DNA from: Deltaproteobacteria bacterium Ga0077539
Lineage (GTDB): Bacteria; Myxococcota_A; Polyangia; Polyangiales; Ga0077539
Direction: 5' to 3'
NCBI GenBank assembly: GCA_001465015.1
Contig: LNEO01000277.1
Coordinates: 1 to 64,000 of the forward strand
DNA: 64,000 bases
Below the pieces are notes generated by a model that was not told the DNA's origin, made no database searches, and saw nothing but the letters and a program-made list of their open reading frames with translations. The position numbers and the translations under genes were made by a program. The stretch's first letter is position 1. The number at the start of each line of letters is the position of its first letter. Positions 1 to 8,906 of the stretch are shown piece by piece.

Positions 1-218
1 CGCGGGTGGGGGCTTTAGCACTGCGCCCACTGCCGCTTCACTCGCTGGCGCGCGGCAGCGCGGGTGGGGGCCGCCGCGCGGCTCGGTGACAAACGTCGTT
101 TCGTCTCTCGATTTGCAACTCCAACTCGCTTGTTATGCCGCAGAGTTTTCGGCGCCTATGCCGCTTCCCCCCCGACCGTTGGTTCCAAGCGCGGTCGCCC
201 TCGTGTACACGTCGATCG

Positions 219-1250
219 ATGGAATACCGACGACTGGGATCGAGCGGGCTCAAGGTCTCCTCGCTGTGCTTGGGCGCGATGACCTTCGGGCAGGCCGACG
301 AGCAATCGTTCATGCACAACGCGAGCGCCGACGAGGAGACCTCGTTCGCGATCATGGATCGCGCTCGCGAGCTCGGTATCAACTTCATCGACACCGCCGA
401 CGTCTACGGACAAGACGGCTTGAGCGAGCGCGTCACGGGGCGCTGGATCAAAGAGCGCAACGCGCGCAACGACGTGATCCTCGCGACGAAGATGCGCTTT
501 CGCATGTGGGACGGGCCCAACGGCTCCGGCAGCTCGCGCTACCGCATTCTTCGCTGCGTCGAAGACAGCCTCCGCCGCATGCAGACCGATCGCATCGACC
601 TGCTCCAGCTCCACATGCAGGACACCGACGTCGAAGAAGAAGAGACCATGCGGGCGCTCGATGACGTCGTGCGCCAGGGCAAGGTGCTCTACCTCGGGTG
701 CTCGAACTACACTGCCTACCGGCTCACCGAGAGCCTCTTTGTGAGCAAGGCGCAGCACCTCGAGCGCTTCGTGGCGCTGCAAGCGCAGTACAGCCTGGTC
801 GTGCGCGACCTCGAACGCGAGCACGTTCCCCTCTGCGAGCGTCACGGCGTCGGGCTGCTTCCGTGGTCCCCGCTCGCCGGAGGGCTGCTCTCGTGCAAGT
901 ACGAGCGCGGCACCAATGCGCCCGAAGGAACCCGCTTCTCGACGCCCCGCTGGAAGACCAACTACGCGCGCTTCGACAACGACCGCGCGTGGCGGATCGT
1001 CGATGCCCTCAAGAAGGTCGCGACCGAGCGCGGCGCGTCGCCCTCTTCCGTGGCCCTGGCGTGGCTCCTCGGTCGGCGCACGGTCAGCTCGGTGATCTTC
1101 GGCGCTCGCACCGTCGCGCAGATCGAGGACAACGCCAAAGCGATGGACGTGAAGCTCTCGGACGCCGAGATCGCCGCGCTCGACGAGGCCTCGAGCTTCG
1201 AGCTCGGCTACCCGTACGACTTCATCCAGCGCATTCAAAACCGCTGGTAA
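219..1250 (+). CDS. Aldo/keto reductase
   Basis: NAD(P)H-dependent oxidoreductase of the aldo/keto reductase fold, 343 residues, a normal family length, probably cytoplasmic. The catalytic tetrad is visible: Asp58 and Tyr63 in DTADVYG, Lys91 in LATKMRF and His132 in LLQLHMQD. The LGCSNY segment and the C-terminal cofactor-binding part (SVIFGART) are also present. I start at the ATG giving MEYRRLGSSGLKV because this is the usual family N-terminus; the frame is open upstream to 135 but that stretch does not resemble the family. The substrate cannot be told. It lies just upstream of a TetR gene on the same strand, so it may or may not belong to that transcription unit. Confidence 0.93.
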   Translation: MEYRRLGSSGLKVSSLCLGAMTFGQADEQSFMHNASADEETSFAIMDRARELGINFIDTADVYGQDGLSERVTGRWIKERNARNDVILATKMRFRMWDGPNGSGSSRYRILRCVEDSLRRMQTDRIDLLQLHMQDTDVEEEETMRALDDVVRQGKVLYLGCSNYTAYRLTESLFVSKAQHLERFVALQAQYSLVVRDLEREHVPLCERHGVGLLPWSPLAGGLLSCKYERGTNAPEGTRFSTPRWKTNYARFDNDRAWRIVDALKKVATERGASPSSVALAWLLGRRTVSSVIFGARTVAQIEDNAKAMDVKLSDAEIAALDEASSFELGYPYDFIQRIQNRW

Positions 1251-1286
1251 TCTCCTGGTCGCGCACGAAGTCGCGCCCCGTCGCGC

Positions 1287-1327
1287 TTGACGCCGTAACC
1301 GAATGGACAATTATTGAGTAGTCACTT
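1287..1327 (+). promoter_or_regulatory. Candidate promoter and operator of the TetR gene
   Basis: A consensus-like -35 TTGACG sits at 1287-1292. About 17 bp later comes an AT-rich patch (AATTATTG) that could serve as a -10. The motif TTATTGAGTAGTCACTT at 1311-1327 recurs with three mismatches at 2113-2129, on the start of the tolC-like gene. That is what an autoregulating TetR protein controlling the exporter would need. The -10 is weak and the assignment is inference. Confidence 0.35.
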
Positions 1328-1364
1328 AGGAAGTCTCCAGCGGCATTCTACCCCCTCCCCTCCC

Positions 1365-2033
1365 ATGGCCCGCCCCACGACCATCACTGACGAAGAGCTC
1401 CTCGCTGCGACCCGCGCCGCGCTGCGAGAGCACGGCGTGGCGACGACCACGGCCGAGGTCGCGCAGCGCGCGGGCGTCAGCGAAGGGACGCTGTTTCATC
1501 GCTTCGGAAGCAAGCAGGCGCTGTTTCGGGCGGCGCTGCAGAGCGTTCAACCATCGTGGGTCGACGAGCTCGATGCGCGCGTGGGCAAGGGCGACGTGTT
1601 CGCGCAGCTCGAAGAGATCGCCCACCAGGTGCTGGCCTTCTTCGACGAGATGATGCCCATGATGCTCCTGGTCGCAGGGAGCGATCAGCACGAGGCGGGG
1701 CAGCAACGAACGATGACCCACGCCATCACGGGCAAGCAGCAGAGCGAGCGACGCTTCGCCGCGTACCTCGAGGCCGAGATGCGCCTCGGGCGACTGGCGC
1801 GGCACGACGCCGAGGTCGTCGCGCTGAGCATCCTGGGCACGCTGCACTCGTACTCGTTCAACGCGTACATGCTTCGAGAGCGGGGCGATCTGGTGCTGCC
1901 GGCGCACACGTTTGTGCGCGGGTTGTTTCGTCTCTTGCACCGCGGCCTCGCGGCAACGCCCGCCGAGGACGAGGCCGGCCGCGAAATCGCCCCGAAAAAG
2001 GCCCGCAAGACAAAGCCTCGCGGCGAAGGCTGA
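1365..2033 (+). CDS. TetR/AcrR family transcriptional regulator
   Basis: 222-residue DNA-binding repressor. The N-terminal helix-turn-helix is typical: TTAEVAQRAGVSEGTLFHRF followed by GSKQALFRAAL, residues about 23-55. The rest is the variable ligand-binding domain, ending in a Lys/Arg-rich tail. The start is the ATG of MARPTTITDEELL; the frame extends upstream to 1314 without family similarity. It lies 86 bp upstream of, and reads into, the tolC/devC/devA/devB set, so control of that exporter is the natural guess. The ligand is unknown. Confidence 0.93.
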   Translation: MARPTTITDEELLAATRAALREHGVATTTAEVAQRAGVSEGTLFHRFGSKQALFRAALQSVQPSWVDELDARVGKGDVFAQLEEIAHQVLAFFDEMMPMMLLVAGSDQHEAGQQRTMTHAITGKQQSERRFAAYLEAEMRLGRLARHDAEVVALSILGTLHSYSFNAYMLRERGDLVLPAHTFVRGLFRLLHRGLAATPAEDEAGREIAPKKARKTKPRGEG

Positions 2034-2112
2034 CACCCGAGGACCGTCGACGACCAGGGCGCTGCGCTGTCGAGCAACCGCGGCCCGCGACCCGCATCTG
2101 ACGATCGGAGAG

Positions 2113-2129
2113 TTATTGAGTGAGCACTT
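2113..2129 (+). promoter_or_regulatory. Second copy of the candidate TetR operator motif
   Basis: TTATTGAGTGAGCACTT matches 14 of 17 bases of the motif at 1311-1327. It covers the spacer after the GGAG ribosome-binding site (about 2107-2110) and the GTG start codon at 2120. Binding here would block transcription elongation or translation. This is a candidate by position and similarity only. Confidence 0.3.
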
Positions 2130-3436
2130 CATCAAAAATCATCAGGACTCGGAGCGCGCCTCTCGTCGCCGTGGCGACGGGGCTGGCGCTCTCGCTCTCC
2201 GGGCTCCGCGCGGCAGACGCGCAGCCGCTCGAGCGATTTCTCACCGCTGCGCAGCGCTCGATCGACGTGCGAGAGGGCGAGCTCGTCGCGCGCCAACGGG
2301 CCGACGAGAGCACGCAGGCGCTCGGACGGCTGCTGCCGTCGCTCAGCGCGCGGGGCGCGTACACGTTCAATCAGTTCGAGGTCGGCGTAACGCTGCCGAC
2401 GTCGGGCGCCGCAAACCAGATCACGATCACCCCGCGCAATCAGGTGGACCTGACCGTGAGCGTGGATGTTCCGCTGGTGGACGTCGCTGCGTGGGCGAGG
2501 CTCGACGCCGCGAGGCAGTCCGAGGCCGCGAGCCAGGTGCGCGTGCGCGCCACGCTCGATGACGTGAGCCGCTCTGTCGCGCGAAGCTACTTTCAGTGGG
2601 TCGGCGCATCGGCCCTCGTGACCGCGAGCGTACGCGCCCTCGACGTCGCGACGCGCTCGATCGAACGTCTACGGGCGCGCAACGCCGCGGGCGCCGCGCT
2701 CGTGCTCGACATCCAACGCGCTGAGGCAGAAGCCGCGCGGGCGAGGCTCACCCTCGCGGACGCGAGGCTCACCGTCGCGACCGCCGCGCGCGCGCTCGCC
2801 ACGGCGACGGGGATCACTCCCACCGTCGCCCCGACGCTCGGGGACAACCTCCGAGACGAGGCTCCCCTCGCGCAATGGGAGCAAGACGCGCTGGGAACTC
2901 CCTCCGTGCGCGCCGCGATCACCGAGGCCCGCGCCGCGGGAGCGCAGGCCCGCGCCAGCTGGTGGTCGCTCGCCCCCACGGTCAACGCCACCGCGGGCGA
3001 GCGAATCACCAACGCCGCTGGATTCGGGCAGCCCGCGACGTTTACCGCGGGCGTCGCCGTCAACTGGCGCATCGATGTCACCACGGTCGCCAGCGCGCGC
3101 GCCGCAGAGAGCGTGCGCTCGGTCGCTGAGCTTCGCGTCGAGCGCGCCATCAGCGCGGCGCGCGATCAAGTCCACTCGGCGTGGTGGCAGGTGCGCACGG
3201 GCATCGAGCGCGCGCGGGCAGCGAGGGCGCAGCTCGCCGCGAGCGAGGCCGCCGCCAGCGCTGCGAGAGAGCGGCTCGCGCGGGGAGCGGGCACCGACTT
3301 CGACCTGCTCGCGGCAGAGCGCGACGCGTTCTCGGCGGAGGTCGCGCGCGTTCAAGCCGACGCAGACCTGTCGTTCGCGAGGATCTCGCTGCGCCTCTCC
3401 GCAGGACGATCCCTCGTCGAGGGAGGCGCGCGATGA
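2120..3436 (+). CDS. TolC-type outer-membrane efflux protein
   Basis: 438-residue outer-membrane channel of the TolC/OEP family. It has a signal peptide (residues 1-34, ending in the Ala-rich LRAADAQ), then two long Ala/Arg/Glu-rich alpha-hairpin repeats separated near residue 235, as expected for the two OEP domains. Start is GTG at 2120 behind GGAGAG. The last codon overlaps the permease start (ATGA), so the two genes are translationally coupled. It would complete a tripartite exporter with the three following genes. Confidence 0.92.
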   Translation: MSTSSKIIRTRSAPLVAVATGLALSLSGLRAADAQPLERFLTAAQRSIDVREGELVARQRADESTQALGRLLPSLSARGAYTFNQFEVGVTLPTSGAANQITITPRNQVDLTVSVDVPLVDVAAWARLDAARQSEAASQVRVRATLDDVSRSVARSYFQWVGASALVTASVRALDVATRSIERLRARNAAGAALVLDIQRAEAEAARARLTLADARLTVATAARALATATGITPTVAPTLGDNLRDEAPLAQWEQDALGTPSVRAAITEARAAGAQARASWWSLAPTVNATAGERITNAAGFGQPATFTAGVAVNWRIDVTTVASARAAESVRSVAELRVERAISAARDQVHSAWWQVRTGIERARAARAQLAASEAAASAARERLARGAGTDFDLLAAERDAFSAEVARVQADADLSFARISLRLSAGRSLVEGGAR

Positions 3437-4620
3437 GCGCCGAGCGAACCTTCGCAAAGCCCATCATGGGCCGCGCGTCGTTGCTGACGCGGCTTCGCGT
3501 GATGGCGGCCATCGCCGTTCGCATGATGCTCCACGATCGGCTCAAGAGCCTCGGGACGCTCATCGGCGTGGTCTTCGCCACGCTGCTGGCGAACCAGCAA
3601 GGCGGGACCTTCCTCGGGCTCATGCAGAAGAACGTGATGCTCGTGTCGAACACGCGCGCGGACCTGTGGATCGTTCCGCGCACGCTGCCCACGTTGCAGG
3701 CGTCTGCACCCATGTCCATCTCGACGCTGCATCGCGCGCGGGTCGCCCCCGGCGTGGCGTGGGCCGAGCCGCTCGCGTACGGCGTCGCGAGCATGAAGAT
3801 CCCCGGCGGCGGGACCGAGCAGCTCACCCTCGTGGGCGCTCGCTTGCCCCGCGGCGCAGGCGGCCCGTGGAACGTCGTTCGCGGCGACGTCACGGCGCTT
3901 CGCGAGCCGGGCGCAGTCTTCTTCGAAGACTCCGAGCGCGAGAAGTACGGCGGGCTCAACCTCCACTCGCAGCGCGAGCTCAACGGTCGCACCGTGCACG
4001 CGGCGGGCTTCACCTGGGGACTGATTCCCTTCGGACCCGCGTACGCCTTCGCCGAGTACGACACCGCGAGCGACCTGCTCGGACTCGCGCGGGACCAGAC
4101 GCACTTCGTGCTAGTGGGCGTGGATTCGGGCGCGCGTCCCGACGCGGTGCGCGACGAGCTTCGACGACGGTTGCCCGACGCTCAGGTGCTCACGCGCGCT
4201 GAGTTCGAACGCAAGATCATCCTGTATATTCTCACGCAGACCGCGATCGGCGTGAGCTTCGGGACGAGCACCCTCTTCGGTCTCATCGTCGGGTTCGTGA
4301 TCGTGGCGCTGACGATGTTCTCGTCGGTGATCGACAACCTGCGCGAGTTCGGGACGCTCAAGGCCGTCGGCGTGACCAACGGCGAGCTCGCCGTGCTCTT
4401 GCTCGTGCAGAGCGCTCTCTTCGCGCTCTTCGGAACGATCCTCGGCCTCGCGCTCGTCTCGCGCATGGCCGAGGGAATTCGCTCGGCAAACCTCGCCATG
4501 GTCCTGCCCCCGTGGCTCTTCGCGGGGACCTTCGTGGCCATGCTGGTCATGTGCGTCCTCGCCTCTTCGCTCGCTCTCGCACGGGTCCGTCGGATCGAGC
4601 CAGGAATGGTGTTTCGATGA
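3433..4620 (+). CDS. ABC transporter permease, DevC/FtsX-like
   Basis: 395-residue inner-membrane subunit. One hydrophobic segment lies near the N-terminus (LGTLIGVVFATLLA), then a periplasmic domain of about 220 residues, then three C-terminal membrane segments (LFGLIVGFVIVALTMF, LLLVQSALFALFGTILGLAL, LFAGTFVAMLVMCVLASSLA). This is the MacB/FtsX-type topology of DevC, the cyanobacterial glycolipid-exporter permease. It overlaps both neighbours by four bases (ATGA at each end), so tolC, permease and ATPase form one operon. In cyanobacteria DevBCA with TolC exports glycolipids; the cargo here is unknown. Confidence 0.88.
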   Translation: MSAERTFAKPIMGRASLLTRLRVMAAIAVRMMLHDRLKSLGTLIGVVFATLLANQQGGTFLGLMQKNVMLVSNTRADLWIVPRTLPTLQASAPMSISTLHRARVAPGVAWAEPLAYGVASMKIPGGGTEQLTLVGARLPRGAGGPWNVVRGDVTALREPGAVFFEDSEREKYGGLNLHSQRELNGRTVHAAGFTWGLIPFGPAYAFAEYDTASDLLGLARDQTHFVLVGVDSGARPDAVRDELRRRLPDAQVLTRAEFERKIILYILTQTAIGVSFGTSTLFGLIVGFVIVALTMFSSVIDNLREFGTLKAVGVTNGELAVLLLVQSALFALFGTILGLALVSRMAEGIRSANLAMVLPPWLFAGTFVAMLVMCVLASSLALARVRRIEPGMVFR

Positions 4621-5306
4621 ACGACCTCGCAGTCGACGCGCGGGCAATCACCAAGTCCTACGGCGATGGTGCCCTCTCGTTTCTCGCGCTGAAGGGCGTG
4701 GACTTCTCCGTCCGTCAGGGTGAGTTCGTCATGCTCGTGGGCCCTTCGGGCTCGGGCAAGACCACGCTCCTGTCCATCCTCGGCTGCGTGCTCACGCCCA
4801 GCACGGGCTCGCTCTCGCTCTTCGGTCGCTCGGTCACCGACGCGCCCACCTCGGCGCTCGCTGCGCTGCGCCTGCAGAACATCGGCTTCATCTTTCAGGG
4901 CCACAACCTCGTCGCGGGCCTCACCGTGGTCGAGAACGTCGAGCTCTTGCTCGAGCTGCGCGGTCGCTCGCACTCTGCGGCGCGCCGCGAGGCGATGGAG
5001 CTGCTCGCCGCCGTCGGCCTCGCTGACAAATCCGAGCGAAAGCCCAGCGATTTGTCCGGCGGACAGCGGCAGCGCGTCGCGATCGCGCGGGCGCTCGCCG
5101 GCAGCCCTCCGCTCATCCTCGCCGACGAACCCACGGCGAGCTTGGACGCGCAGGCAGGCCTGATGGTGACGACCTTGCTGAGAGACCTTGCCACGCAGCG
5201 CGGCCACACCGTCGTCGTGGTCACGCACGACAACCGCATCTTTCACCTGGCAGACCGCATCGTCCACATCGAGGATGGGCTGATCAACGACCGCCGCGAA
5301 CACTGA
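4617..5306 (+). CDS. ABC transporter ATP-binding protein, DevA-like
   Basis: 229-residue ATPase with every motif of the family: Walker A GPSGSGKTT, Q-loop FIFQGHN, signature LSGGQRQRVAIARAL, Walker B LILADEPT and switch His in VVVVTHDNRIFHLADRIV. The stretch after the switch His (DxRIFxxADR) is a hallmark of DevA/MacB-type exporters. Start ATG at 4617 overlaps the permease stop. It powers the exporter formed with the neighbouring genes. Confidence 0.95.
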   Translation: MNDLAVDARAITKSYGDGALSFLALKGVDFSVRQGEFVMLVGPSGSGKTTLLSILGCVLTPSTGSLSLFGRSVTDAPTSALAALRLQNIGFIFQGHNLVAGLTVVENVELLLELRGRSHSAARREAMELLAAVGLADKSERKPSDLSGGQRQRVAIARALAGSPPLILADEPTASLDAQAGLMVTTLLRDLATQRGHTVVVVTHDNRIFHLADRIVHIEDGLINDRREH

Positions 5307-5336
5307 GCTTCGAGAGAACGAACGAAGGCATCGACC

Positions 5337-6443
5337 ATGAAGAGCAATCGAGTCATTACGTTGAAGCGTCTGGGCGCGACGGTCGTCACGCTCGCGCTCG
5401 TGTCCACCGTCGTGCGCGCGGTGAGCGGCCAGCCCTCGACCGTGGCGCGACCGACCGACGCGGCGCGATCGTCGCGAATGCTCGTCGGCAGCGCGGATCA
5501 GAGAGACCCGCAGCGCGCGAGCGCCAACGCCGGTTGGATCTCGGGCAACGCCGTGATCGAGCCGGCCGATCGCGAGGTCCGCGTCGCTGCGTCGGTCCCC
5601 GGACGCATCCGAGAGGTGCTCGTTCGCGAGGGCGCGCAGGTGCGTCGCGGCGACCCGCTGATCGAGCTCGACTCCGAAGCAGAGCGCGCGGGGCTCGCCG
5701 CCGCGGAGGCGGACGTGACCGTCTCGCGCGCCGAGCTCACGCGAACCCTCCGTGGAAACCGCCGCGAAGACCAGGACGCCGCCACGGCCGAGACCGAAGC
5801 CGCCCGCGCGCGCGCAGAGCTCTCGGCCTCGCAGTTCACCCGCACCGACGCCCTCTCGCGCAGCGGAAACGCCACACAAGACGAGCTCGACCGCGCTCGG
5901 CGTCAGACCGAAGTCGATCGCGCGACGCTGCGTCAGCTCGACGCGCGACGACGCGCGGTTGTTTCGGGATCCCGACGCGAAGACATCGCCCTCGCGGTCG
6001 CGCGAGTGCGGGCAGCGGAGGCGAGACGCGAACAAGCGCGAGCGACGCTCGAGAGACTCACGGTGCGCGCGCCGCTCGACGCGACGGTCTTGCAGCTCAA
6101 GGTGCGCGCGGGCGAATACGCGTCTCCCTCGGGCGATCCGCTGATGGTGCTCGGCGACACGCGGACCCTCCGCGCGCGGATCGACGTCGACGAGCGCGAG
6201 TTCGCTGGGATCATCGTGGGCGCCGAGGGCTACGTCACCGCGGACGCCTTCGGAGCGCGGCGCTTCGCGGGCCGGGTCGTGGACGTCGCGCGACGCTTCG
6301 GTCGTCGCAACATTCGCACGGACGACCCGGCCGAGCGCGTCGACACCAAGATCCTCGAGGTGGTCATCGCGCTCGACGATCGCGAGCCGCTCTTGCCAGG
6401 GCAGCGCGTCGTGGGCTTTCTCTCGAGCCGCGCGGCGCGGTGA
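5337..6443 (+). CDS. HlyD/DevB-type membrane fusion protein
   Basis: 368-residue periplasmic adaptor. An N-terminal hydrophobic segment (VVTLALVSTVVRAVSGQ) anchors or exports it. A biotinyl-lipoyl-like half (IREVLVREGAQVRRGDPLIELDS), a long Ala/Arg/Glu-rich coiled coil (about residues 120-235) and the second lipoyl half with beta-barrel (LTVRAPLDATVLQLKVRAGEY) follow. It bridges the DevC/DevA pump to the TolC protein. It starts 30 bp after the ATPase gene and closes the operon. Confidence 0.92.
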   Translation: MKSNRVITLKRLGATVVTLALVSTVVRAVSGQPSTVARPTDAARSSRMLVGSADQRDPQRASANAGWISGNAVIEPADREVRVAASVPGRIREVLVREGAQVRRGDPLIELDSEAERAGLAAAEADVTVSRAELTRTLRGNRREDQDAATAETEAARARAELSASQFTRTDALSRSGNATQDELDRARRQTEVDRATLRQLDARRRAVVSGSRREDIALAVARVRAAEARREQARATLERLTVRAPLDATVLQLKVRAGEYASPSGDPLMVLGDTRTLRARIDVDEREFAGIIVGAEGYVTADAFGARRFAGRVVDVARRFGRRNIRTDDPAERVDTKILEVVIALDDREPLLPGQRVVGFLSSRAAR

Positions 6444-6474
6444 GCGCATTTGATTTCGTGTGCGTGACGCTCAC
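6440..6474. other. Inverted repeat spanning two facing stop codons
   Basis: GTGAGCG at 6440-6446 and CGCTCAC at 6468-6474 form a 7-bp stem with a 21-base loop. Each arm contains the stop codon of one convergent gene (the fusion-protein gene on +, the glycosidase gene on -). It could act as a weak bidirectional terminator, but there is no clear T-run. Confidence 0.3.
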
Positions 6475-7850
6475 GGGGCCAGAGCGGCCCGGCGCTCGTC
6501 CTGCGTACACCCATCGAGCCGCGTGTCCGCCGCGAAGCGCTCGCTGAATCGCCGCACGATCGCGCCGTACGGGTCGTCGTCTCCGTCGCGCGCGCCCCAC
6601 TCGAAGCCGTCGCGCTCGTGAAAATCAGGGTTCCAGTGAAGCCCCCAGGGCATCGCAGCGGCGACCGCGTCGATCGACAAGGCCGTCGCGAGCCAATACT
6701 CGTACGCGTCTCGCCGAGCCTCGAGCGACGGGTGCCTCGAGGCCATGAGCCCGAACTCTTCGAAGAGCACGGGCTTGTCCCACTGCGCGGCGATCGCCGC
6801 GTGCTCTCGCAGCCATCGCGCGCCGCCCTCCCGCGCCATCGCGTTCGGAACGCGCCAGTGATCCGGATACCAGTGCACCGTCGCCGCGTCGATCGCAGGA
6901 TCGCTCACCACGCGGCGAAAGCTCTCTCCGCGGGCGCGGTTCAGGAGCCGGTCGTCGAGGTGGTTCCAGTAGCGCGCGTCGTAGCCGCGCGTGTCTGCGT
7001 CGTAGCCCTCGTCGCCAGCGACCACGAGCTGCCGCGCGCCCGCTTGTTTCACGGCCACCGCGAGCTCGTGCAGAAAGCCTGCGAACGTCAGGCCTCCGTC
7101 GCCGAGGTTGGTTCCCCTTGGCTCGTTGACGAGCTCCCACGCGAGGATCGTCGGCTCCTCGCCGTACGTCCGCCCGGTGACCGTGTTGCGCCTGCGCACG
7201 ATCGCGCTGAAGTACCCCGCCAGCGCCTGTCGAAACCGCGGCTCTCGCATCGCCAGCGCGCGATGGTCGTAGTCCGACGGCAGCCCCAGCCACTCGAGGT
7301 ACCGAGGAAATCCCCCGTAATCGCCCCAGTAATTCGAGAGCACCATCACCAGCAAGACGTCCCGCTCGGCCGCCTCTGCGATCACCCGATCGAGGGCGAC
7401 CAGCCCCGGCTCGCGCAGCACGCCCAGCGCGCTCTGGATCGTCGCCGCGTCGTCGACGCGCTCGTTGAACGCCGCCACGCGCAGCGCTCGCACGCCGTTG
7501 GCTTGCGCTCGCTCGAAGGTCCTGCGCACGGTGTGAAGCGACCCCGTCCAGCCCAGCGCGCGCCGAGCGCTCTCTTCTTGCAGGTGAAACGCGCTCGATC
7601 CGACGAGCCTCAGCCGCGCCCCGTCGCGCACGAGGCACACCCCTCGACGCGTCACGAGCCCGCGCGCCCTCCCGACGCTCGTCGCGCTCGGCGCGCTTGT
7701 CGCGCTCGCGTCGTTGCCGCCGTCCGTCGCGCGGGCGTCGCTCGCGTCGACCGACGCGTCTGCTTGCGATGTTGTTCTCCCGCGCGCTCGGGTGACGGTC
7801 GCGATCGATGGAGCACAAGAAATCAAGAACGCTGTGAAAAGAGAGGCCAT
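6471..7850 (-). CDS. GH5-type glycoside hydrolase lipoprotein (mannanase-like)
   Basis: 459-residue predicted lipoprotein (lipobox LISC, Cys12) with a Ser/Asp/Ala-rich linker, then a (beta/alpha)8 hydrolase domain. Clan GH-A signatures are present: acid/base Glu243 in WELVNEPRG, HWYPDHW, and nucleophile Glu365 in VLFEEFGLM. The WELVNEPR form is closest to fungal and bacterial GH5 beta-mannanases, but the substrate is not certain. I start at the ATG at 7850 because it gives a signal peptide with lipobox. It lies 35 bp downstream of another lipoprotein gene on the same strand, probably one operon. Confidence 0.82.
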   Translation of the reverse strand: MASLFTAFLISCAPSIATVTRARGRTTSQADASVDASDARATDGGNDASATSAPSATSVGRARGLVTRRGVCLVRDGARLRLVGSSAFHLQEESARRALGWTGSLHTVRRTFERAQANGVRALRVAAFNERVDDAATIQSALGVLREPGLVALDRVIAEAAERDVLLVMVLSNYWGDYGGFPRYLEWLGLPSDYDHRALAMREPRFRQALAGYFSAIVRRRNTVTGRTYGEEPTILAWELVNEPRGTNLGDGGLTFAGFLHELAVAVKQAGARQLVVAGDEGYDADTRGYDARYWNHLDDRLLNRARGESFRRVVSDPAIDAATVHWYPDHWRVPNAMAREGGARWLREHAAIAAQWDKPVLFEEFGLMASRHPSLEARRDAYEYWLATALSIDAVAAAMPWGLHWNPDFHERDGFEWGARDGDDDPYGAIVRRFSERFAADTRLDGCTQDERRAALAP

Positions 7851-7885
7851 GTGCGAGCGCGGGCTGCTCTTCGCGCGCGCTTCTC

Positions 7886-8812
7886 TCACCGAACGCACGC
7901 GCCGGGGCCGCTCGATCCTGCGCGCCGCACGCACGTGAGCCCCGTCGGGCAGCGTCCCTCTGCGCCGCATGCGGGGAGACACGCGCGCAGCGACGATCCC
8001 CTTGGCGCGACGGGCGTCCCGTAGGGGCCCGGGTGCTCGAGCTCGAGCTCCGTTGTTCTTTCGGGGCACGGGCGAGAGACCACGAGGTACGGGTCGAGCG
8101 GCGGAACGCACACCCCCACCCCTGGGCGCTCGCGGACCGCTCCGCAGACCCCGCCGCCGTGCGCCGCGCAAAACGCATCGTCACCGGGCGTGCACTGGCG
8201 CACCCAGCGATCGGCTTCGCTCGGCGTCGTGTGGTCGTCGCGCACGACCGGCAGCGACAACGGCGCGGGCGCAGCGATCGCCCCCGCGGGGTGCAGCGCA
8301 GCGTCGACGAGCTGGTAGTCCCCGAGCCGAATCGTGTTGAGCGACACGAACTGCAGCGCCGGCGGCTCGGTGGGGCAGGGCGTCGTGCGGTCCGTCGGCG
8401 GCACCGGTCCCGTGAAGCGGGCTCGAACGCGCACTCTCAGCTGCGCTCCTTCGCGGTCCACGGTGCTGTACATCATGCGATAGCCGCACGGCAGATGGGC
8501 GGCGGCGATCACGTCTGGGGACGAGCCGGTCGTCGCCGGCCACTGCGGAACAAACAGCCACGCCAGCGGCGCGTCCATCTCGCGCCCCGACGCAGACCGC
8601 CCCCCGACCGGCGCCAGCACCTGGGGAACGAGGATCGCCGCCCCATCGGCCCCGCCGTCCGCCCGTCCGCCGGCGCCGTTCGCCGCGCCCTGGGGCCGTT
8701 TGCACCCGCAGAACAACAGCGCAACAGCGATCCATGCAATCCGTGAAGACGCCACTGGTGATGCGACCGGGAGGGTGCCAGATCCCGCCCCGCCTCGCAT
8801 CTGTCTCGTCAC
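7886..8812 (-). CDS. Putative lipoprotein of unknown function
   Basis: 308 residues. A hydrophobic leader (IAWIAVALLFCGCK) looks like a lipoprotein signal, though the lipobox is not ideal (F-C-G-C). A Gly/Ala-rich linker follows. The mature part holds several Cys in its second half (for example CTPGDDAFCAAHGGGVC), suggesting disulfides. No family is recognised. Met1 (8812) or Met5 (8800) could be the start. It is the first gene of the likely pair with the glycosidase downstream. Confidence 0.7.
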   Translation of the reverse strand: MTRQMRGGAGSGTLPVASPVASSRIAWIAVALLFCGCKRPQGAANGAGGRADGGADGAAILVPQVLAPVGGRSASGREMDAPLAWLFVPQWPATTGSSPDVIAAAHLPCGYRMMYSTVDREGAQLRVRVRARFTGPVPPTDRTTPCPTEPPALQFVSLNTIRLGDYQLVDAALHPAGAIAAPAPLSLPVVRDDHTTPSEADRWVRQCTPGDDAFCAAHGGGVCGAVRERPGVGVCVPPLDPYLVVSRPCPERTTELELEHPGPYGTPVAPRGSSLRACLPACGAEGRCPTGLTCVRRAGSSGPGACVR

Positions 8813-8853
8813 GCTTTGACACAGCGAGCACGGCGGCGGTAGAAACCGCGCCG

Positions 8854-8873
8854 CACTGAATCGTCATTCAGTG
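8854..8873. promoter_or_regulatory. Palindromic operator candidate before SCP2/CoA-transferase genes
   Basis: CACTGAATCGTCATTCAGTG is a perfect 8-bp inverted repeat around CGTC. It is followed at once by further GATTCAATTCA half-site-like sequence. It lies 34 bp upstream of the SCP2 start, where an operator would be. The TGAAT(n)ATTCA shape is common among TetR-family lipid regulators; which protein binds is unknown. Confidence 0.4.
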
Positions 8874-8906
8874 ACTCGATTCAATTCATCTCTCGGAGGA
8901 TCCGCC

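Noticed and set aside
1-71. Direct repeat CGCGGGTGGGGGC at 1-13 and 59-71
   Set aside because: A 13-base repeat in GC-rich DNA with no further copies nearby; no structure or gene attached.
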